This document shows, piece after piece, positions 8,739-19,588 of a DNA stretch of 64,000 bases. A program made the position numbers and the translations under genes. The notes under the pieces were generated by a model. It made no database searches. It was not told the DNA's origin and saw only the letters and a program-made list of their open reading frames with translations. Origin of the DNA: Lachnospiraceae bacterium MD308. Its GTDB lineage: Bacteria > Bacillota > Clostridia > Lachnospirales > Lachnospiraceae. The DNA lies in contig VIQU02000005.1 in assembly GCA_010206225.2 (NCBI GenBank), forward strand, positions 2,237 through 66,236. Reading direction: 5' to 3'. Every line of letters begins with the position of its first letter. The stretch's first letter is position 1.

Positions 8739-11057
8739 TCAACTGTTATCTCTTTTTCTGCTGATCACATCTTTAATCTCTGTCGAGCTTGTCGTCTGTG
8801 TATAGGGAAAGAAGACCATGTCCGACCCATGCTGCTGCAAAAATACCTTTTTTGCCAGCCAAACCGGATCATCGGCATAATCACTTCCCGAGAACTGAAC
8901 ATCAAAATGATACATATACCATGCATCTTCTGTATTTGGCTTATCGACTGGAATTTCAACTGCTTCGTCTACATATTTGCATGCCTCAACAATCGCAAGG
9001 CGCTCATCAAAAGGAATGTACGGACGTGTTTTTTTGCCCCGTATCACCTGTTCATCAGTCACTACGCCGACAATCAGGTAATCGCACTGCTCTTTTGCCC
9101 GCCTAAATATATTCAGATGTCCTATGTGGAACAGATCAAATACTCCTGCCACATAGCCGATATGGTATCTTTTCGGCGCGCTCTTTTGTGAACCGCCCGT
9201 CAGTTTTAACGGCCTGTCATAATCAAGCCGCGGGTCATATACGGAAATATCTTTGATCATCATCTTTTTCAACTGGAGGAGAACATCCTGAAAAAATTTA
9301 ATACAGATGAATACTTTAAAAGGTTCCTTTATCTCCCCTAAAATTCCCGGTGAAAAGATTTCTATACCTGATAACTGTTCTCCCCATCTGCTTTCATTAT
9401 TGTCAATGATTCCTGCAATATCATAATACCTGCCAAACTGTTCTATAAACTGTTCCGCATACCTCCCTGAGCCAAAAAGATAGATTTTTTTACTTCCCAA
9501 TCCTTTAAAAATATTTGTGAACAAGCGCTCGTATTCTTCCTGGCTATAATCCATCCTGTGTCTGTTAGAAATCATTGTCTGGTTATCTCTTCTGTGGAGC
9601 TTATGATAACCGGAAAGCTCTTTTTCCTTTCTAAGCTCTTCCAAAAAGGCATTGCCTTTTCTTCTCCAAAAATCCCGATACTCATATAAACTAAAATATT
9701 TCAGAATATCATCCCGGGGATATATCTTCTCCAGATCAGGATTATCCCTGTATATAAAATCCACTGTCCTGATGAAAACAGCATTTGCCGGAAAGTCCTT
9801 AATATAAAACTCCTGGTCGAAGAATACAAATCCGTTTCCTGTATGAAAACAGTTAATAGAAACCATATCAATATAGCCTCTTTTTAAGATTACACCGATA
9901 TTTTTTCTCTCTTCCTCCGTTCCAAATGCACGCCTTTGCCACTGATCAATATTCGGATCATCTTTTTTTCGTCTTTCCCAATGAGGTTCAAACTGCCTCC
10001 AGTTCACTTCCTCGTAAGCGGCATGCTCCGACGAAGATAATATAATCTTCCAAAATCTTTCAAGCTCCTGTATAAACTTTTTCCTGTCACTTCGCAGCGT
10101 TTCCCTGAAATATTCTGTAGCAATCTGCCCTTTTATATAGGGCATCACATAAGCATCGCTCTCCCGTTTTCCTTCAACTACAGGAATTTTATGGTTTCGC
10201 AAATAATCCGTATTCTGAAACAGAGCGTCTATTTTTTCTATTCCTTCCCTATATAGGGCTTTTCTGGACACTTTCACCGGATACTTTATGATTGTCGCCA
10301 ATGCTTCCTTGCGTCCCCGGTCTCCCTGAACTGTCACCTGGTCAACTCCCATGAGTTCACCATCAATGGTGCATTCGATCAAAAAAGCATTTGCCATTTG
10401 GTGGAACATATGATTTTCCAGCAATGTTTCGTACAGTCTTTCCTCTTCAAGAAATAATGTTCCCGGGTTCTCATATTGCGGAAATACTCTCACATCAATT
10501 GCTTCATTTGGCACATAATCTTCTGCAATCAGAAGCTGGGGGCGCACAAGTTCCGGCATAACCGCATAAAATCTGTATTTTTGAAAACCTGCCTTGAAAA
10601 ACATTTTTTCATATTCCGCTTTCGAATATGAGCGTCCCCCATTTATTTTCATTCTTTTGTCACTTACTTTTAAATATCCGTCAATCCCATCAAGGACGTG
10701 TCCAGAAAAAGAATCCTTATCGCCGCAAAAATAACGAATCGCCAGACGGTTTTCAGCTCCTATCAGAAGCTTTCCCAAAGGCTTAAGCAAAGGCTTAAGC
10801 GCCGCAAGCATTTCCTCAGGGTTCTCACTTCTTTCAATGATACCCGCTGCCACAATATAATCAAATTTACCGCTGATTGTATGCAGTTTCCCCATATCCG
10901 CCCTAACCGTGTCTATTCTATTTTCTTCCATCGCATCAAAAAGCACTTCGCATTCCGGCCTTCCGCCTGAAATGAAAAGTACTTTTGAACCTGTTTGAAA
11001 ATCATACCAATTGATAAGAGCCTTGGGCAAATCCTTTATGATCTCATCTGAAGCCAT
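8739..11057 (-). CDS. Multidomain: methyltransferase-like, kinase-like region, YGAG module, cytidylyltransferase
   Basis: N-term KFDYIVAAGIIERSENPEEML; middle VIKYPVKVSRKALYREGIEKI...FVFFDQEF; IYLFGSGRYAEQFIEQFG; C-term IGYVAGVFDLFHIGHLNIFRRAKEQCDYLIVGV. Confidence 0.8.
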   Translation of the reverse strand: MASDEIIKDLPKALINWYDFQTGSKVLFISGGRPECEVLFDAMEENRIDTVRADMGKLHTISGKFDYIVAAGIIERSENPEEMLAALKPLLKPLGKLLIGAENRLAIRYFCGDKDSFSGHVLDGIDGYLKVSDKRMKINGGRSYSKAEYEKMFFKAGFQKYRFYAVMPELVRPQLLIAEDYVPNEAIDVRVFPQYENPGTLFLEEERLYETLLENHMFHQMANAFLIECTIDGELMGVDQVTVQGDRGRKEALATIIKYPVKVSRKALYREGIEKIDALFQNTDYLRNHKIPVVEGKRESDAYVMPYIKGQIATEYFRETLRSDRKKFIQELERFWKIILSSSEHAAYEEVNWRQFEPHWERRKKDDPNIDQWQRRAFGTEEERKNIGVILKRGYIDMVSINCFHTGNGFVFFDQEFYIKDFPANAVFIRTVDFIYRDNPDLEKIYPRDDILKYFSLYEYRDFWRRKGNAFLEELRKEKELSGYHKLHRRDNQTMISNRHRMDYSQEEYERLFTNIFKGLGSKKIYLFGSGRYAEQFIEQFGRYYDIAGIIDNNESRWGEQLSGIEIFSPGILGEIKEPFKVFICIKFFQDVLLQLKKMMIKDISVYDPRLDYDRPLKLTGGSQKSAPKRYHIGYVAGVFDLFHIGHLNIFRRAKEQCDYLIVGVVTDEQVIRGKKTRPYIPFDERLAIVEACKYVDEAVEIPVDKPNTEDAWYMYHFDVQFSGSDYADDPVWLAKKVFLQQHGSDMVFFPYTQTTSSTEIKDVISRKRDNS

Positions 11058-11080
11058 AAAAACCCCCCTAAATATCTGCG

Positions 11081-11569
11081 TTATTTATCCAATCCATACA
11101 AGATATCTTTAAGAGATACGATCGGATACATGACTTTATTCTTTAAATTATTATATATATCGTCAAAATAATAAACTGCCGTAACGATCATAACATCTGC
11201 CTTTGGTAAATCATCCTCCGGCAAATACACTTGTAAGTCAGAATAAATAGCCGATGCATTTTTGTCAACCGCATATTTAATCTCAATATCACAGTCCTTT
11301 AATTCTTCCAATAAACATTTCCCCACATGGCTCAATCCATAAACGGCAACAGACTTATAACCCCTTTTTTCTAAGTATTCTTTAATATGTCTGCCTTCCT
11401 GCTTTGTTGTCATCCATTTGTTCATAAGCAAAAATAAGTCAAGATTTTTATCTGTTAATTCTCTGCAGTTATCTAATGCCCTGCCTGAAATCCTTTCAAT
11501 TACCATTCCCCCGGCGACGGCACCAATAACCACGCCTGACAGCACTGAAAAAAAATTATTTTTCTTCAT
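11081..11569 (-). CDS. Membrane-anchored stand-alone YGAG module protein
   Basis: N-terminal hydrophobic segment SVLSGVVIGAVAGGMVI then VAVYGLSHVGKCLLEEL...YAVDKNA...MIVTAVYYFDDI. Confidence 0.65.
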   Translation of the reverse strand: MKKNNFFSVLSGVVIGAVAGGMVIERISGRALDNCRELTDKNLDLFLLMNKWMTTKQEGRHIKEYLEKRGYKSVAVYGLSHVGKCLLEELKDCDIEIKYAVDKNASAIYSDLQVYLPEDDLPKADVMIVTAVYYFDDIYNNLKNKVMYPIVSLKDILYGLDK

Positions 11570-11599
11570 ATGATCCTCCGGTTTACCTCTTCAAAATTC

Positions 11600-12226
11600 T
11601 TATCTTTTTTTACAAACCTGCCAATATTCAATATATCTTTTTGCACCATGGGCGCACGGAATACTATCGCTTCTTCTGGCAAGTTTATACCTGCCGCCAA
11701 ACAAATATTCCCCATCATGAGAATACTTGTACTCAGTACCTTCATTGTCTGCAAATGTATCCAATACAAATAATTTAACCCGATTTTTTTCTAATACAGT
11801 ATCAATTTCTTTTTTTAATTTGTCATGCGGAATCATATGTATAAAATTTAACATGATCAGGCAATTGATATCTCCACAGTCAATATCCGCAAATGTCCCT
11901 TTTCGGAATATGACCTTTGGACACAAAAGGGCGCCCGCTTTCAATGCTTCTGCAGATATATCATACCCTATTTTTTTGAATCTCCACCTTACGCCGCCAA
12001 TAATCTCACCCAGCCCGCATCCCACTTCGACGAACGGCGCATATTTAGAAAATTTATTTTTGCTGATCAGTTTATTGAGTGTCCGGACAACCTCCAAACC
12101 ATAAGGTCTTTCATTAATCGGCGTAAGATGCCATGACCCAAAATTATAATATCGTTGCAGCATTTGATAGATTTTCTTTTTTATTACTCCTGCTTTTTTA
12201 CTCTCAATCCACCATTGTCTCATCAT
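11600..12226 (-). CDS. Class I SAM-dependent methyltransferase
   Basis: FVEVGCGLGEIIGGVRWRFKKIGYDISAEAL. Confidence 0.75.
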   Translation of the reverse strand: MMRQWWIESKKAGVIKKKIYQMLQRYYNFGSWHLTPINERPYGLEVVRTLNKLISKNKFSKYAPFVEVGCGLGEIIGGVRWRFKKIGYDISAEALKAGALLCPKVIFRKGTFADIDCGDINCLIMLNFIHMIPHDKLKKEIDTVLEKNRVKLFVLDTFADNEGTEYKYSHDGEYLFGGRYKLARRSDSIPCAHGAKRYIEYWQVCKKR

Positions 12227-12952
12227 TTATTTTAACCAGTCATCCTTTCTTGCCATAAGCAGCGCCTTAAAAATCTCAATATCTTCCGTTGTGGTAATCT
12301 TAATATTCTTTTCAGAACCGGGGCAAAAATGTACCGTCTCTCCGAGTTCTACCATTAAAGTGCAGGAAGCCGTGGAATTCGTAATCCCTCTTCTCTCAGC
12401 CTCCTCATGCGCCCACAGCAATCTGGATACCGGAAAGGTCTGCGGCGTCTGTGTTCTTGCCAACGCATCCCTTGAGATCAATGCCTTTGCACTTGTCCCG
12501 TTCTCTTCCTCGCGCAGCAGCATTGCTTCAACGCATGGTATGACTGTAATGGCCGAACCATGAAGCCTGCACTCTGCTATGCTGTTGGATATAATCTCCT
12601 GAGACACATTCGGCCTGATTGCATCATGCACCATTATCAGATCATCTTTTTTACATTCCTTCTCTAACTCCGCTAATCCATTGTGGATAGACTCCTGGCC
12701 ATTCTCTCCTCCTGATACAACCCATCTAAGTTTCGTTATATTAAATTGACGCGCATAAGCCTTCAATATCTCCTGCCACCCGTCCAGACATACAACTAAT
12801 ATTGCATCGATCTCCGGATGTTTTTGAAAGGCCTGCATTGTGTATACAATAACCGGTTTGTCATGAATATTAAGAAACTGCTTGGGAATATTCTGATTCA
12901 TCCGTGTTCCTTTTCCGCCGGCGATAATCATTGCTATATTCATCTGCAACAC
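12227..12952 (-). CDS. IspD/TarI-family cytidylyltransferase
   Basis: NIAMIIAGGKGTRMNQNIPKQFL; VHDAIRPNVSQEII; ALARTQTPQTF. Confidence 0.85.
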   Translation of the reverse strand: MLQMNIAMIIAGGKGTRMNQNIPKQFLNIHDKPVIVYTMQAFQKHPEIDAILVVCLDGWQEILKAYARQFNITKLRWVVSGGENGQESIHNGLAELEKECKKDDLIMVHDAIRPNVSQEIISNSIAECRLHGSAITVIPCVEAMLLREEENGTSAKALISRDALARTQTPQTFPVSRLLWAHEEAERRGITNSTASCTLMVELGETVHFCPGSEKNIKITTTEDIEIFKALLMARKDDWLK

Positions 12953-12958
12953 TTCCTC

Positions 12959-14245
12959 TTATATATAATTGAACTTTTCTAAAAAATCTGTCATCTGTAA
13001 ATATTCCTGAATACCTAATCTTTCCATTCCTTCCTGCATATCAAGATATGCTTTTGAACCGGGCGTTACTGCCAGCAGATACAGTGAACCAGGATAACAA
13101 TCACGGGCTTTTTCTATCCTTACCACTCTTTTATCTGCCATGAAACCATCCTTTGGCTCATCAGATACCGCAAAACATCTGATCTTATCATACAATCCTT
13201 CATTATAAAGTATCCGCATTGCAATATCACCCTGCTTACCTGCCCCGTAGATAATAATTCCTTCCGATTCCAGAATCTGCGTCTTCACTCTTCTCTTCTT
13301 TTCTATCAGACTGCCGCAATACTCTTCTGGCGCTCTCAAAAGCTCCCGAATCCAGTTATCTATATATCTGTTGTATTTGATATAAGCCTTATACTTCCCA
13401 TAATCCTCCCGGATCTGCCGGGTAAACTCATACTTATACTTATCGTCAACCCTGAAAAATGTCCCTTTTAACCTGACAAGTCGCAAAGTATAGACATACG
13501 GCAGCAAATATTCCTGTTTTCTTGCTTTTATGATCTCCTCAAGGTATTCATATTCTCTTGTCATGGCCATCATTTTTGACCTGCTTTTTACCGAAGCCTC
13601 AGGATTATCCTGCCTGTAATAATAAAAAGCCTCATTTAACCACATCGCCCTTTTGGCATAGAAACATGTCTGCATCCAAAATCCATTATCCTGATATGAA
13701 GCCCCGGGGCTTTCATTAAAAGAAATATCATTTTGTACCAGAAAATCTTTTTTATAAATCCCTGTCCAGATATTCATAAAAAAATCGAAATAGATATTTC
13801 TTTCATCCTCTCCAAGCACCCGGTCATACCAGGCATTTAAATTATTATCGTGTACCCGTCTTTGGTAATCCAGTTTTTCAAACCAATAGTAAGCGTCTGA
13901 TTTAACAAAATCCAGATTATGATCCACAGCCGCCTTGTATAACGTCTCATACATTTCAGGAGCTATCCTGTCGTCACTCTCGACAATCCCGATATATTGT
14001 CCCGACGCAAGTCTTAATCCCGCATTCATTGCCGCTCCATAACCCTGATTCAATTTATGCAACGCTTTCATACGCCCATCCTCTGCCGCATACTGATCAA
14101 TAATTTCACCTGAGGAATCAGTGGAACCATCGTCAACACAAATAATCTCTATGTCTTTCATGCTTTGAGCCACAATGCTGTCCAGACACCGGCGCAAATA
14201 TCGCTCCATATTATAGACAGGCACAATAATCGATATTTTCGGCAT
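12959..14245 (-). CDS. Family 2 glycosyltransferase with C-terminal YGAG module
   Basis: KISIIVPVYNMERYLRRCLDSI...VDDGSTDSSGEI; C-terminal IIIYGAGKQGDIAMRILYNEG. Confidence 0.88.
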   Translation of the reverse strand: MPKISIIVPVYNMERYLRRCLDSIVAQSMKDIEIICVDDGSTDSSGEIIDQYAAEDGRMKALHKLNQGYGAAMNAGLRLASGQYIGIVESDDRIAPEMYETLYKAAVDHNLDFVKSDAYYWFEKLDYQRRVHDNNLNAWYDRVLGEDERNIYFDFFMNIWTGIYKKDFLVQNDISFNESPGASYQDNGFWMQTCFYAKRAMWLNEAFYYYRQDNPEASVKSRSKMMAMTREYEYLEEIIKARKQEYLLPYVYTLRLVRLKGTFFRVDDKYKYEFTRQIREDYGKYKAYIKYNRYIDNWIRELLRAPEEYCGSLIEKKRRVKTQILESEGIIIYGAGKQGDIAMRILYNEGLYDKIRCFAVSDEPKDGFMADKRVVRIEKARDCYPGSLYLLAVTPGSKAYLDMQEGMERLGIQEYLQMTDFLEKFNYI

Positions 14246-14264
14246 TCTTCTTCTCCTCTTATAT

Positions 14265-15464
14265 TTAACAGATCCAATATGCTTCTATGTTATGTGCTAA
14301 TGTACGCTTCTCTTCGGGCGGCCATTCTTCCCATCCTTTTCCGTAAAGGTTATCCAGATATTCCTGATACCCCTGCGGAATATTCACCATAATATCTTCA
14401 AAAGGCATTCGCAAGGTTTCTTCATAAACGGATCGTGTTGTACAATCCTTTTCATAATATCCTGTGCCTAAAACACCCACATACTCCGAATCGTCAAATC
14501 TGTATGTATCAAAAGACGGTTGCTCCTCATCACAGATCTTTCTGAATTTATTCATATCCCCGCTGCACTTAAAAAACACCTCACGCCTTCTTGCATTTAT
14601 CTTTTCATATCTTCTAATATATGCTATTCTTTCTTTTTCATCATCGGGTAGTCCAACTATCGGTAAGATCTCTACATTTACCCCGACAAAATGATTATAA
14701 AAGGCATATTTCTCTATGAGCATTGTGCGTTTATCTGCCAGACGCGCAAATTTATAATGTCCCCATACATCATTCTCATCATCAACGATCTGACACATGA
14801 TTTTATCATTCTCCTGAAACAGCTCCAAAAACCTTTCATAGTCAACATCCGGCATAAAGACATCAATGTCATCGTCCCACGGTATAAAACCTTTATGACG
14901 AACCGTCCCCAGCATGGAACCTCCGCTCAGCCAGTACCGAAGATTATTCTTTTCACAAAACCGGTCAAAACAGGAAAGAATCTCTTTTTCTACCACTTTT
15001 AATTCGTTCAATGACATTCTCTTAAGCTTTTCAGCCTTTTTCCTGTAGTCAGCATTTTCCCAATCATACAGACAATATATCCCCTCTTTGGAAATATGTG
15101 TGCCATTAACGATCTTGTCTATTTCATCAGAACAATCTTCGGATGCATAAAGAATGATCCAATTTTCGCCTGTCTCCCTTCTCCACTCATCCACGGAATA
15201 AATTCTGATATAGGAATCTGTCTTATTAAAATAGTGAGAAAGCGCATACTTAACGCTTCTCCAAACTCGTTCTCTTCTTTCCTCTTTTTCCGAAATATAA
15301 CATTCAACCCTGTATCCTCGGTTCTCCAGCAACGTCCTGACGGCAAAAGAATGCTCGTCTAAACCCAAAATTGCCAGTTTGTCGGAGCGCTTTATCTTTC
15401 CCTTTTCTATCAAAGACTCCAGCCAATCATCCATCTGCTTTAAAATGCTGTAAAAATATTCCAT
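14265..15464 (-). CDS. LicD-family phosphotransferase with N-terminal Rossmann-like module
   Basis: CEKNNLRYWLSGGSMLGTVRHKGFIPWDDDIDVFMPDVDYERF; N-term LAILGLDEHSFAVRTLLENRGY. Confidence 0.85.
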   Translation of the reverse strand: MEYFYSILKQMDDWLESLIEKGKIKRSDKLAILGLDEHSFAVRTLLENRGYRVECYISEKEERRERVWRSVKYALSHYFNKTDSYIRIYSVDEWRRETGENWIILYASEDCSDEIDKIVNGTHISKEGIYCLYDWENADYRKKAEKLKRMSLNELKVVEKEILSCFDRFCEKNNLRYWLSGGSMLGTVRHKGFIPWDDDIDVFMPDVDYERFLELFQENDKIMCQIVDDENDVWGHYKFARLADKRTMLIEKYAFYNHFVGVNVEILPIVGLPDDEKERIAYIRRYEKINARRREVFFKCSGDMNKFRKICDEEQPSFDTYRFDDSEYVGVLGTGYYEKDCTTRSVYEETLRMPFEDIMVNIPQGYQEYLDNLYGKGWEEWPPEEKRTLAHNIEAYWIC

Positions 15465-15493
15465 TTCTCCGAAATCCCCCCTCTATATGCATT

Positions 15494-16399
15494 CTATTCC
15501 TGTAAATCCGCAAAATTATTATGCAGCATCATATATTCTTCTAATCCAACCCCCATATAATACCGGGATATTTCTTTAAATATAATATACAGATGCTCAT
15601 ATAATCTCTCTATCCCGCCTTCTGTCTTAAACGTCGGGCTTCCTCCGGGCATTAGTTCTGAAGAATGCAGCATGAACATAAGATAATCCTTATCCGATTG
15701 ATAATTCTGCTCTATCACGTAAAGCATTTCTTCCAAATTCCTTCTGTTCGGCCTCAACCAAAGCGCCTTGTTTTTTTCTTCAGACCACAGTGTCGTCACC
15801 GGAATCTCAATTATTCCATTTCGGACAGATATCACCGGCAGTTCTTTTGAATAATCCGGCCCTGCAAAATCCGGAGTTTGTCCTATACTTGTTCTCCAAT
15901 CCACGTATGGAGTCACTGAACAGTCCGCAATGTATCCCTGCTCATGCAACAACTCAAAATATGAATCATTCATCGCCCAGCGCCCCGACCGGTGTGTAAC
16001 AGGTCTTCTCCCAAATTTTTGTTCTATAGCATTTGTCATTGTCATAATTTTTTCTTTCATGATATCTTTCGGATACTCAATCAGATAGGGAAGACCCACA
16101 TTCTCTCCTCTTGGCAATTCGTAAAAGGGCGGCGTATTCCATGCGTGCAGATGCATACCGATTTCGCACTCTTTTTTTTCTAAATGATCCCTTGCAAAGT
16201 CGACAAACCTGTCGTCATTTATCATTTCCCAGTTAGACATCCACGTCGGCTTAAACCGATATTGGCTGCAAAGCTCTTGGAATCTGGAAAGATACTTCAC
16301 ATTTTCTGTTCCAATCGGAGTCCCTTCTTTCCATTCCCATAAATTGTCTCCCTCTGTATCTATTGTGATAATGAAATATTTACTCCTTTTCATAACCAT
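15494..16399 (-). CDS. Polysaccharide deacetylase-like protein
   Basis: YFIITIDTEGDNLWEW...IGMHLHAWNTPP...THRSGRWAMNDSYFELL. Confidence 0.7.
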   Translation of the reverse strand: MVMKRSKYFIITIDTEGDNLWEWKEGTPIGTENVKYLSRFQELCSQYRFKPTWMSNWEMINDDRFVDFARDHLEKKECEIGMHLHAWNTPPFYELPRGENVGLPYLIEYPKDIMKEKIMTMTNAIEQKFGRRPVTHRSGRWAMNDSYFELLHEQGYIADCSVTPYVDWRTSIGQTPDFAGPDYSKELPVISVRNGIIEIPVTTLWSEEKNKALWLRPNRRNLEEMLYVIEQNYQSDKDYLMFMLHSSELMPGGSPTFKTEGGIERLYEHLYIIFKEISRYYMGVGLEEYMMLHNNFADLQE

Positions 16400-16478
16400 A
16401 CCTTCTCCCTACTCAACCTTGAAACTCATACTTCGCTGCCCAACAGGAAATAACTCTTCTTTGGACCGTGAATTTTCT

Positions 16479-18110
16479 TTATCCGTTTTTCATATATCGG
16501 ATGCCGGACTGCTCTATAACTTCAGATAATGATATAACCGGCACAGTTGTTTTCCTTTCCAACTTCTTTTTAATAGATTCTGCATCATACACCGGCGTAA
16601 TAATGATACAGTCCGCTTCCGGTATTTCTTCGTCTCCCGTTATAACAGGAAAATCACTATTCATATTAATTGCGTTTCTATCAATCACACAAACAATGCC
16701 AATACCACTGTCCTTTATATCTTCTAACAGATGATGAGTCATCCTCCCCATACCATAAATAATAATATTTCTTATCTCCTGTTCTTCAAAATATTTGACT
16801 GCGCTCCCGTTTTTTTCATGTAAAAGCATCCATTTTTCCAATAACCGGTAATAAGAAATATACATCTCAATGTTCATTTTTTTTGTTTCCAGCGCTTCCA
16901 TGCTTTTCTGTTTTTCCAAATCGAAGTCTGATAATTTCTTTTTAGGTTTCACAACAATTTTAGATAGTTCTTCCATCCATACGTTCCCTATATGCTCAGC
17001 CGAAAAATATTCTGCTCTTTTTCGCCCCTCTTCTGCCATTTCACATCTCAGTTCATCATTCTTAAGCATGCGAATAATTTCATCCGCCATCAGTTTTTCT
17101 TCTTTTGTGAAATGATCCGTATAATACTCTTTAATATTGGGAACTAGTATTCCGCCTTCTCCCTGTATCGGAACTGTTATATCTTTTTGACGGGTCAAAA
17201 TATTAAGTTCTTCTCTTATACCTCCGGGGCAATCACACGCTACTACAGGCACACCGGCACTAAATGCCTCTAAAACAGCACATGGCATTGCCTCCAAACG
17301 GGATGTCAGGGCAAATACTTTTGCTCTCTCAAGATAATCCTGAACATTGACAACACTTCCAGGCATATCAACATCTTCAGCTAATCCAAGCTCTAATATA
17401 AGCTTTTCTAGTCTGTTCCTTAATTCTCCCTCGCCTAATATTATCAGCTTACTATCCGAACAATTTTCTTTCACCATCTTAAATACTCGTATAATATGCC
17501 ATTGCCGCTTTATACTGTGCATTCTTCCTATCGCGATAATGATATTTTCCTTTTTATCGTCCCCCTCAACAGCCATGGGATGAACGGGATTATATATAGT
17601 TCTTGTAATATGATTCCTGTCGCCGTAATGCTCTATCCAATCTCTTTTGCAATATTCCGATGGAAACGTAATTAAATCTGCAAATTGATATAACTTCTTA
17701 AAAGTATGGTCAGACCACTCAACGGATTGGCAGCATTTCTTATATTCAGATGTTACATTATGCGTTGTAAGAATAACTTTCTCATTCCCTTTTGACATTA
17801 TATTAAGATAGTTTGCAAACTGCATAAAACTAATTGCAATATCAATCTGATACTGCCTCTTTAAACACTCCAATTCTTCAATTTTATTCTCCATTGCACT
17901 CTTTAAAGATGTCTTCCCGTTCAAATATTTTAATGAAAAAGAAAAATCGGCCAGTGTTCCTTTAAATTCATACATTATTCTGCATGACAAATCTGTAAAT
18001 ATAATTACATCGTATCCCTGCTCCTCAAAAAACATACTCAGATCAGCCGCGCATCTCTCTGCACCGCCGGCCTGCAATGAGGTGACAATAATTCCTATTG
18101 TATGATCCAT
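16479..18110 (-). CDS. Family 4-type glycosyltransferase with C-terminal YGAG-type module
   Basis: IGIIVTSLQAGGAERCAADL; VFALTSRLEAMPCAVLEAFSAGVPVVACDCPGGIREEL; IIIYGMGRMTHHLLEDIKD. Confidence 0.87.
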   Translation of the reverse strand: MDHTIGIIVTSLQAGGAERCAADLSMFFEEQGYDVIIFTDLSCRIMYEFKGTLADFSFSLKYLNGKTSLKSAMENKIEELECLKRQYQIDIAISFMQFANYLNIMSKGNEKVILTTHNVTSEYKKCCQSVEWSDHTFKKLYQFADLITFPSEYCKRDWIEHYGDRNHITRTIYNPVHPMAVEGDDKKENIIIAIGRMHSIKRQWHIIRVFKMVKENCSDSKLIILGEGELRNRLEKLILELGLAEDVDMPGSVVNVQDYLERAKVFALTSRLEAMPCAVLEAFSAGVPVVACDCPGGIREELNILTRQKDITVPIQGEGGILVPNIKEYYTDHFTKEEKLMADEIIRMLKNDELRCEMAEEGRKRAEYFSAEHIGNVWMEELSKIVVKPKKKLSDFDLEKQKSMEALETKKMNIEMYISYYRLLEKWMLLHEKNGSAVKYFEEQEIRNIIIYGMGRMTHHLLEDIKDSGIGIVCVIDRNAINMNSDFPVITGDEEIPEADCIIITPVYDAESIKKKLERKTTVPVISLSEVIEQSGIRYMKNG

Positions 18111-18131
18111 ACCTTTACATATCTCCCATAG

Positions 18132-19583
18132 CTATCTGATAATTTGAAAAATGTCTTTCCAGAATTCGAGATGAGACTCGATCCTGCTCTTAGGGTATAC
18201 CACATCATGTGCTGCGTTCCCCATGATACTCAGACGTTCCCGGTGTTTTGACAGATATTCAATCCGCTCTGCCATTGCATGGTAATCACCTATCGGGACG
18301 ATATAGCCGTTCTCATCATCTACGATATCTTCTCTTACACCCGAGGTTGCCGTGACAACCGGAACCGCCCCGTTTCCCATCGCCTCGATAATACTATGGC
18401 TCCTGCCTTCGTAATCTGCAATATTAATACATACATCCTGCTCCTTCCAAAAAGAAGGAATCTCTGAGCGGTCTATTTCCCCTAAAAGCCGCACTTTCTT
18501 TTCCAAATGATTGGCTCTTATAAACTCATCCAACTCTTGGCGTGCCACACCGTCTCCCGCAATATCCATCACAAAGCAAATCTTTCTTTCCACAAGAACT
18601 TGTACTAACTTTATCAGCAAATCCATTCTCTTCTGAGAATACTCCACTCTTCCTGCATAACCGACACGAAGCGGAGATGACTTATCTTCTGTATATTTAC
18701 GCTTAAGTGTTTCTTCACACTCAAACGGAACGCACATAGACTGTACCTTCCCTGACTCTATTCCCATTTCGATCAAAGCTTTCATAATATCCCTGCTCAC
18801 ACCGATAAAAACATCCGGAATCTCTTTATAATCCATATATGCATTATAAATACACTCACTGCCGCCTCTGATTGTTGTAATAATCTTAACCATATCCGGA
18901 TAGCAGCACTTTATCAGATACGGCGCCAGCATTGTATTATCGGGCTGCGTTGTAACTATTTTAAATGGAAGCTTATCTATTAGGGCTTCAATTACATTCA
19001 ATACAGAGTCCGCAGAAAACATTTTCTGCTCATCAATGTATATCATTCTATCCTGCAAAAGCAAAGGAACTTCATAGTCCCCTCGTGTGGCGACAACATA
19101 AATATTATCTGCCCCGTCTTTCATCAAAGCCTCGCAAATATCCTTTGTCCATGCCTCAATACCGCCCAATGAAAATCCATTATATGAAACAAACAATATA
19201 TTTTCCTTTTCACCATGATTGATTTTTACGTTTTTATATAGATACTGCTTTATTTTTTCATCTGCTTTTAAGGCTTCCAGACGCATTTCATTATAGTGTA
19301 CTTCCTTTTTCAGATCATAATTCCATATCTGCTTCAAATCTCTTCTTATATCATTGGAAACTTTTTCGTCTGCAACAGTGATGCATAAATCCACGTCTTT
19401 AAAATCATTTATTCTCTCAGGAGGTTCAACTTTGTATCCTCCCACACGCATTCCCCATTTGCTTGAATCAGTATCTAGAATGGCTGCAATTTTTATATTT
19501 CTGCATTGTTCTAATAATTTACACAATGTTTTACAGCGTTTTCCTGCGCCGTAAAAAATCAGTTTCCGCACGTCCCTTTCCAT
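18132..19583 (-). CDS. Family 4-type glycosyltransferase with N-terminal YGAG module
   Basis: KLIFYGAGKRCKTLCKLLEQ; YSQKRMDLLIKLV...VCINIADYEGRSHSIIEAMGNGAVPVVTATSG. Start placed at internal Met to avoid overlap. Confidence 0.85.
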   Translation of the reverse strand: MERDVRKLIFYGAGKRCKTLCKLLEQCRNIKIAAILDTDSSKWGMRVGGYKVEPPERINDFKDVDLCITVADEKVSNDIRRDLKQIWNYDLKKEVHYNEMRLEALKADEKIKQYLYKNVKINHGEKENILFVSYNGFSLGGIEAWTKDICEALMKDGADNIYVVATRGDYEVPLLLQDRMIYIDEQKMFSADSVLNVIEALIDKLPFKIVTTQPDNTMLAPYLIKCCYPDMVKIITTIRGGSECIYNAYMDYKEIPDVFIGVSRDIMKALIEMGIESGKVQSMCVPFECEETLKRKYTEDKSSPLRVGYAGRVEYSQKRMDLLIKLVQVLVERKICFVMDIAGDGVARQELDEFIRANHLEKKVRLLGEIDRSEIPSFWKEQDVCINIADYEGRSHSIIEAMGNGAVPVVTATSGVREDIVDDENGYIVPIGDYHAMAERIEYLSKHRERLSIMGNAAHDVVYPKSRIESHLEFWKDIFQIIR

Positions 19584-19588
19584 CCTTC

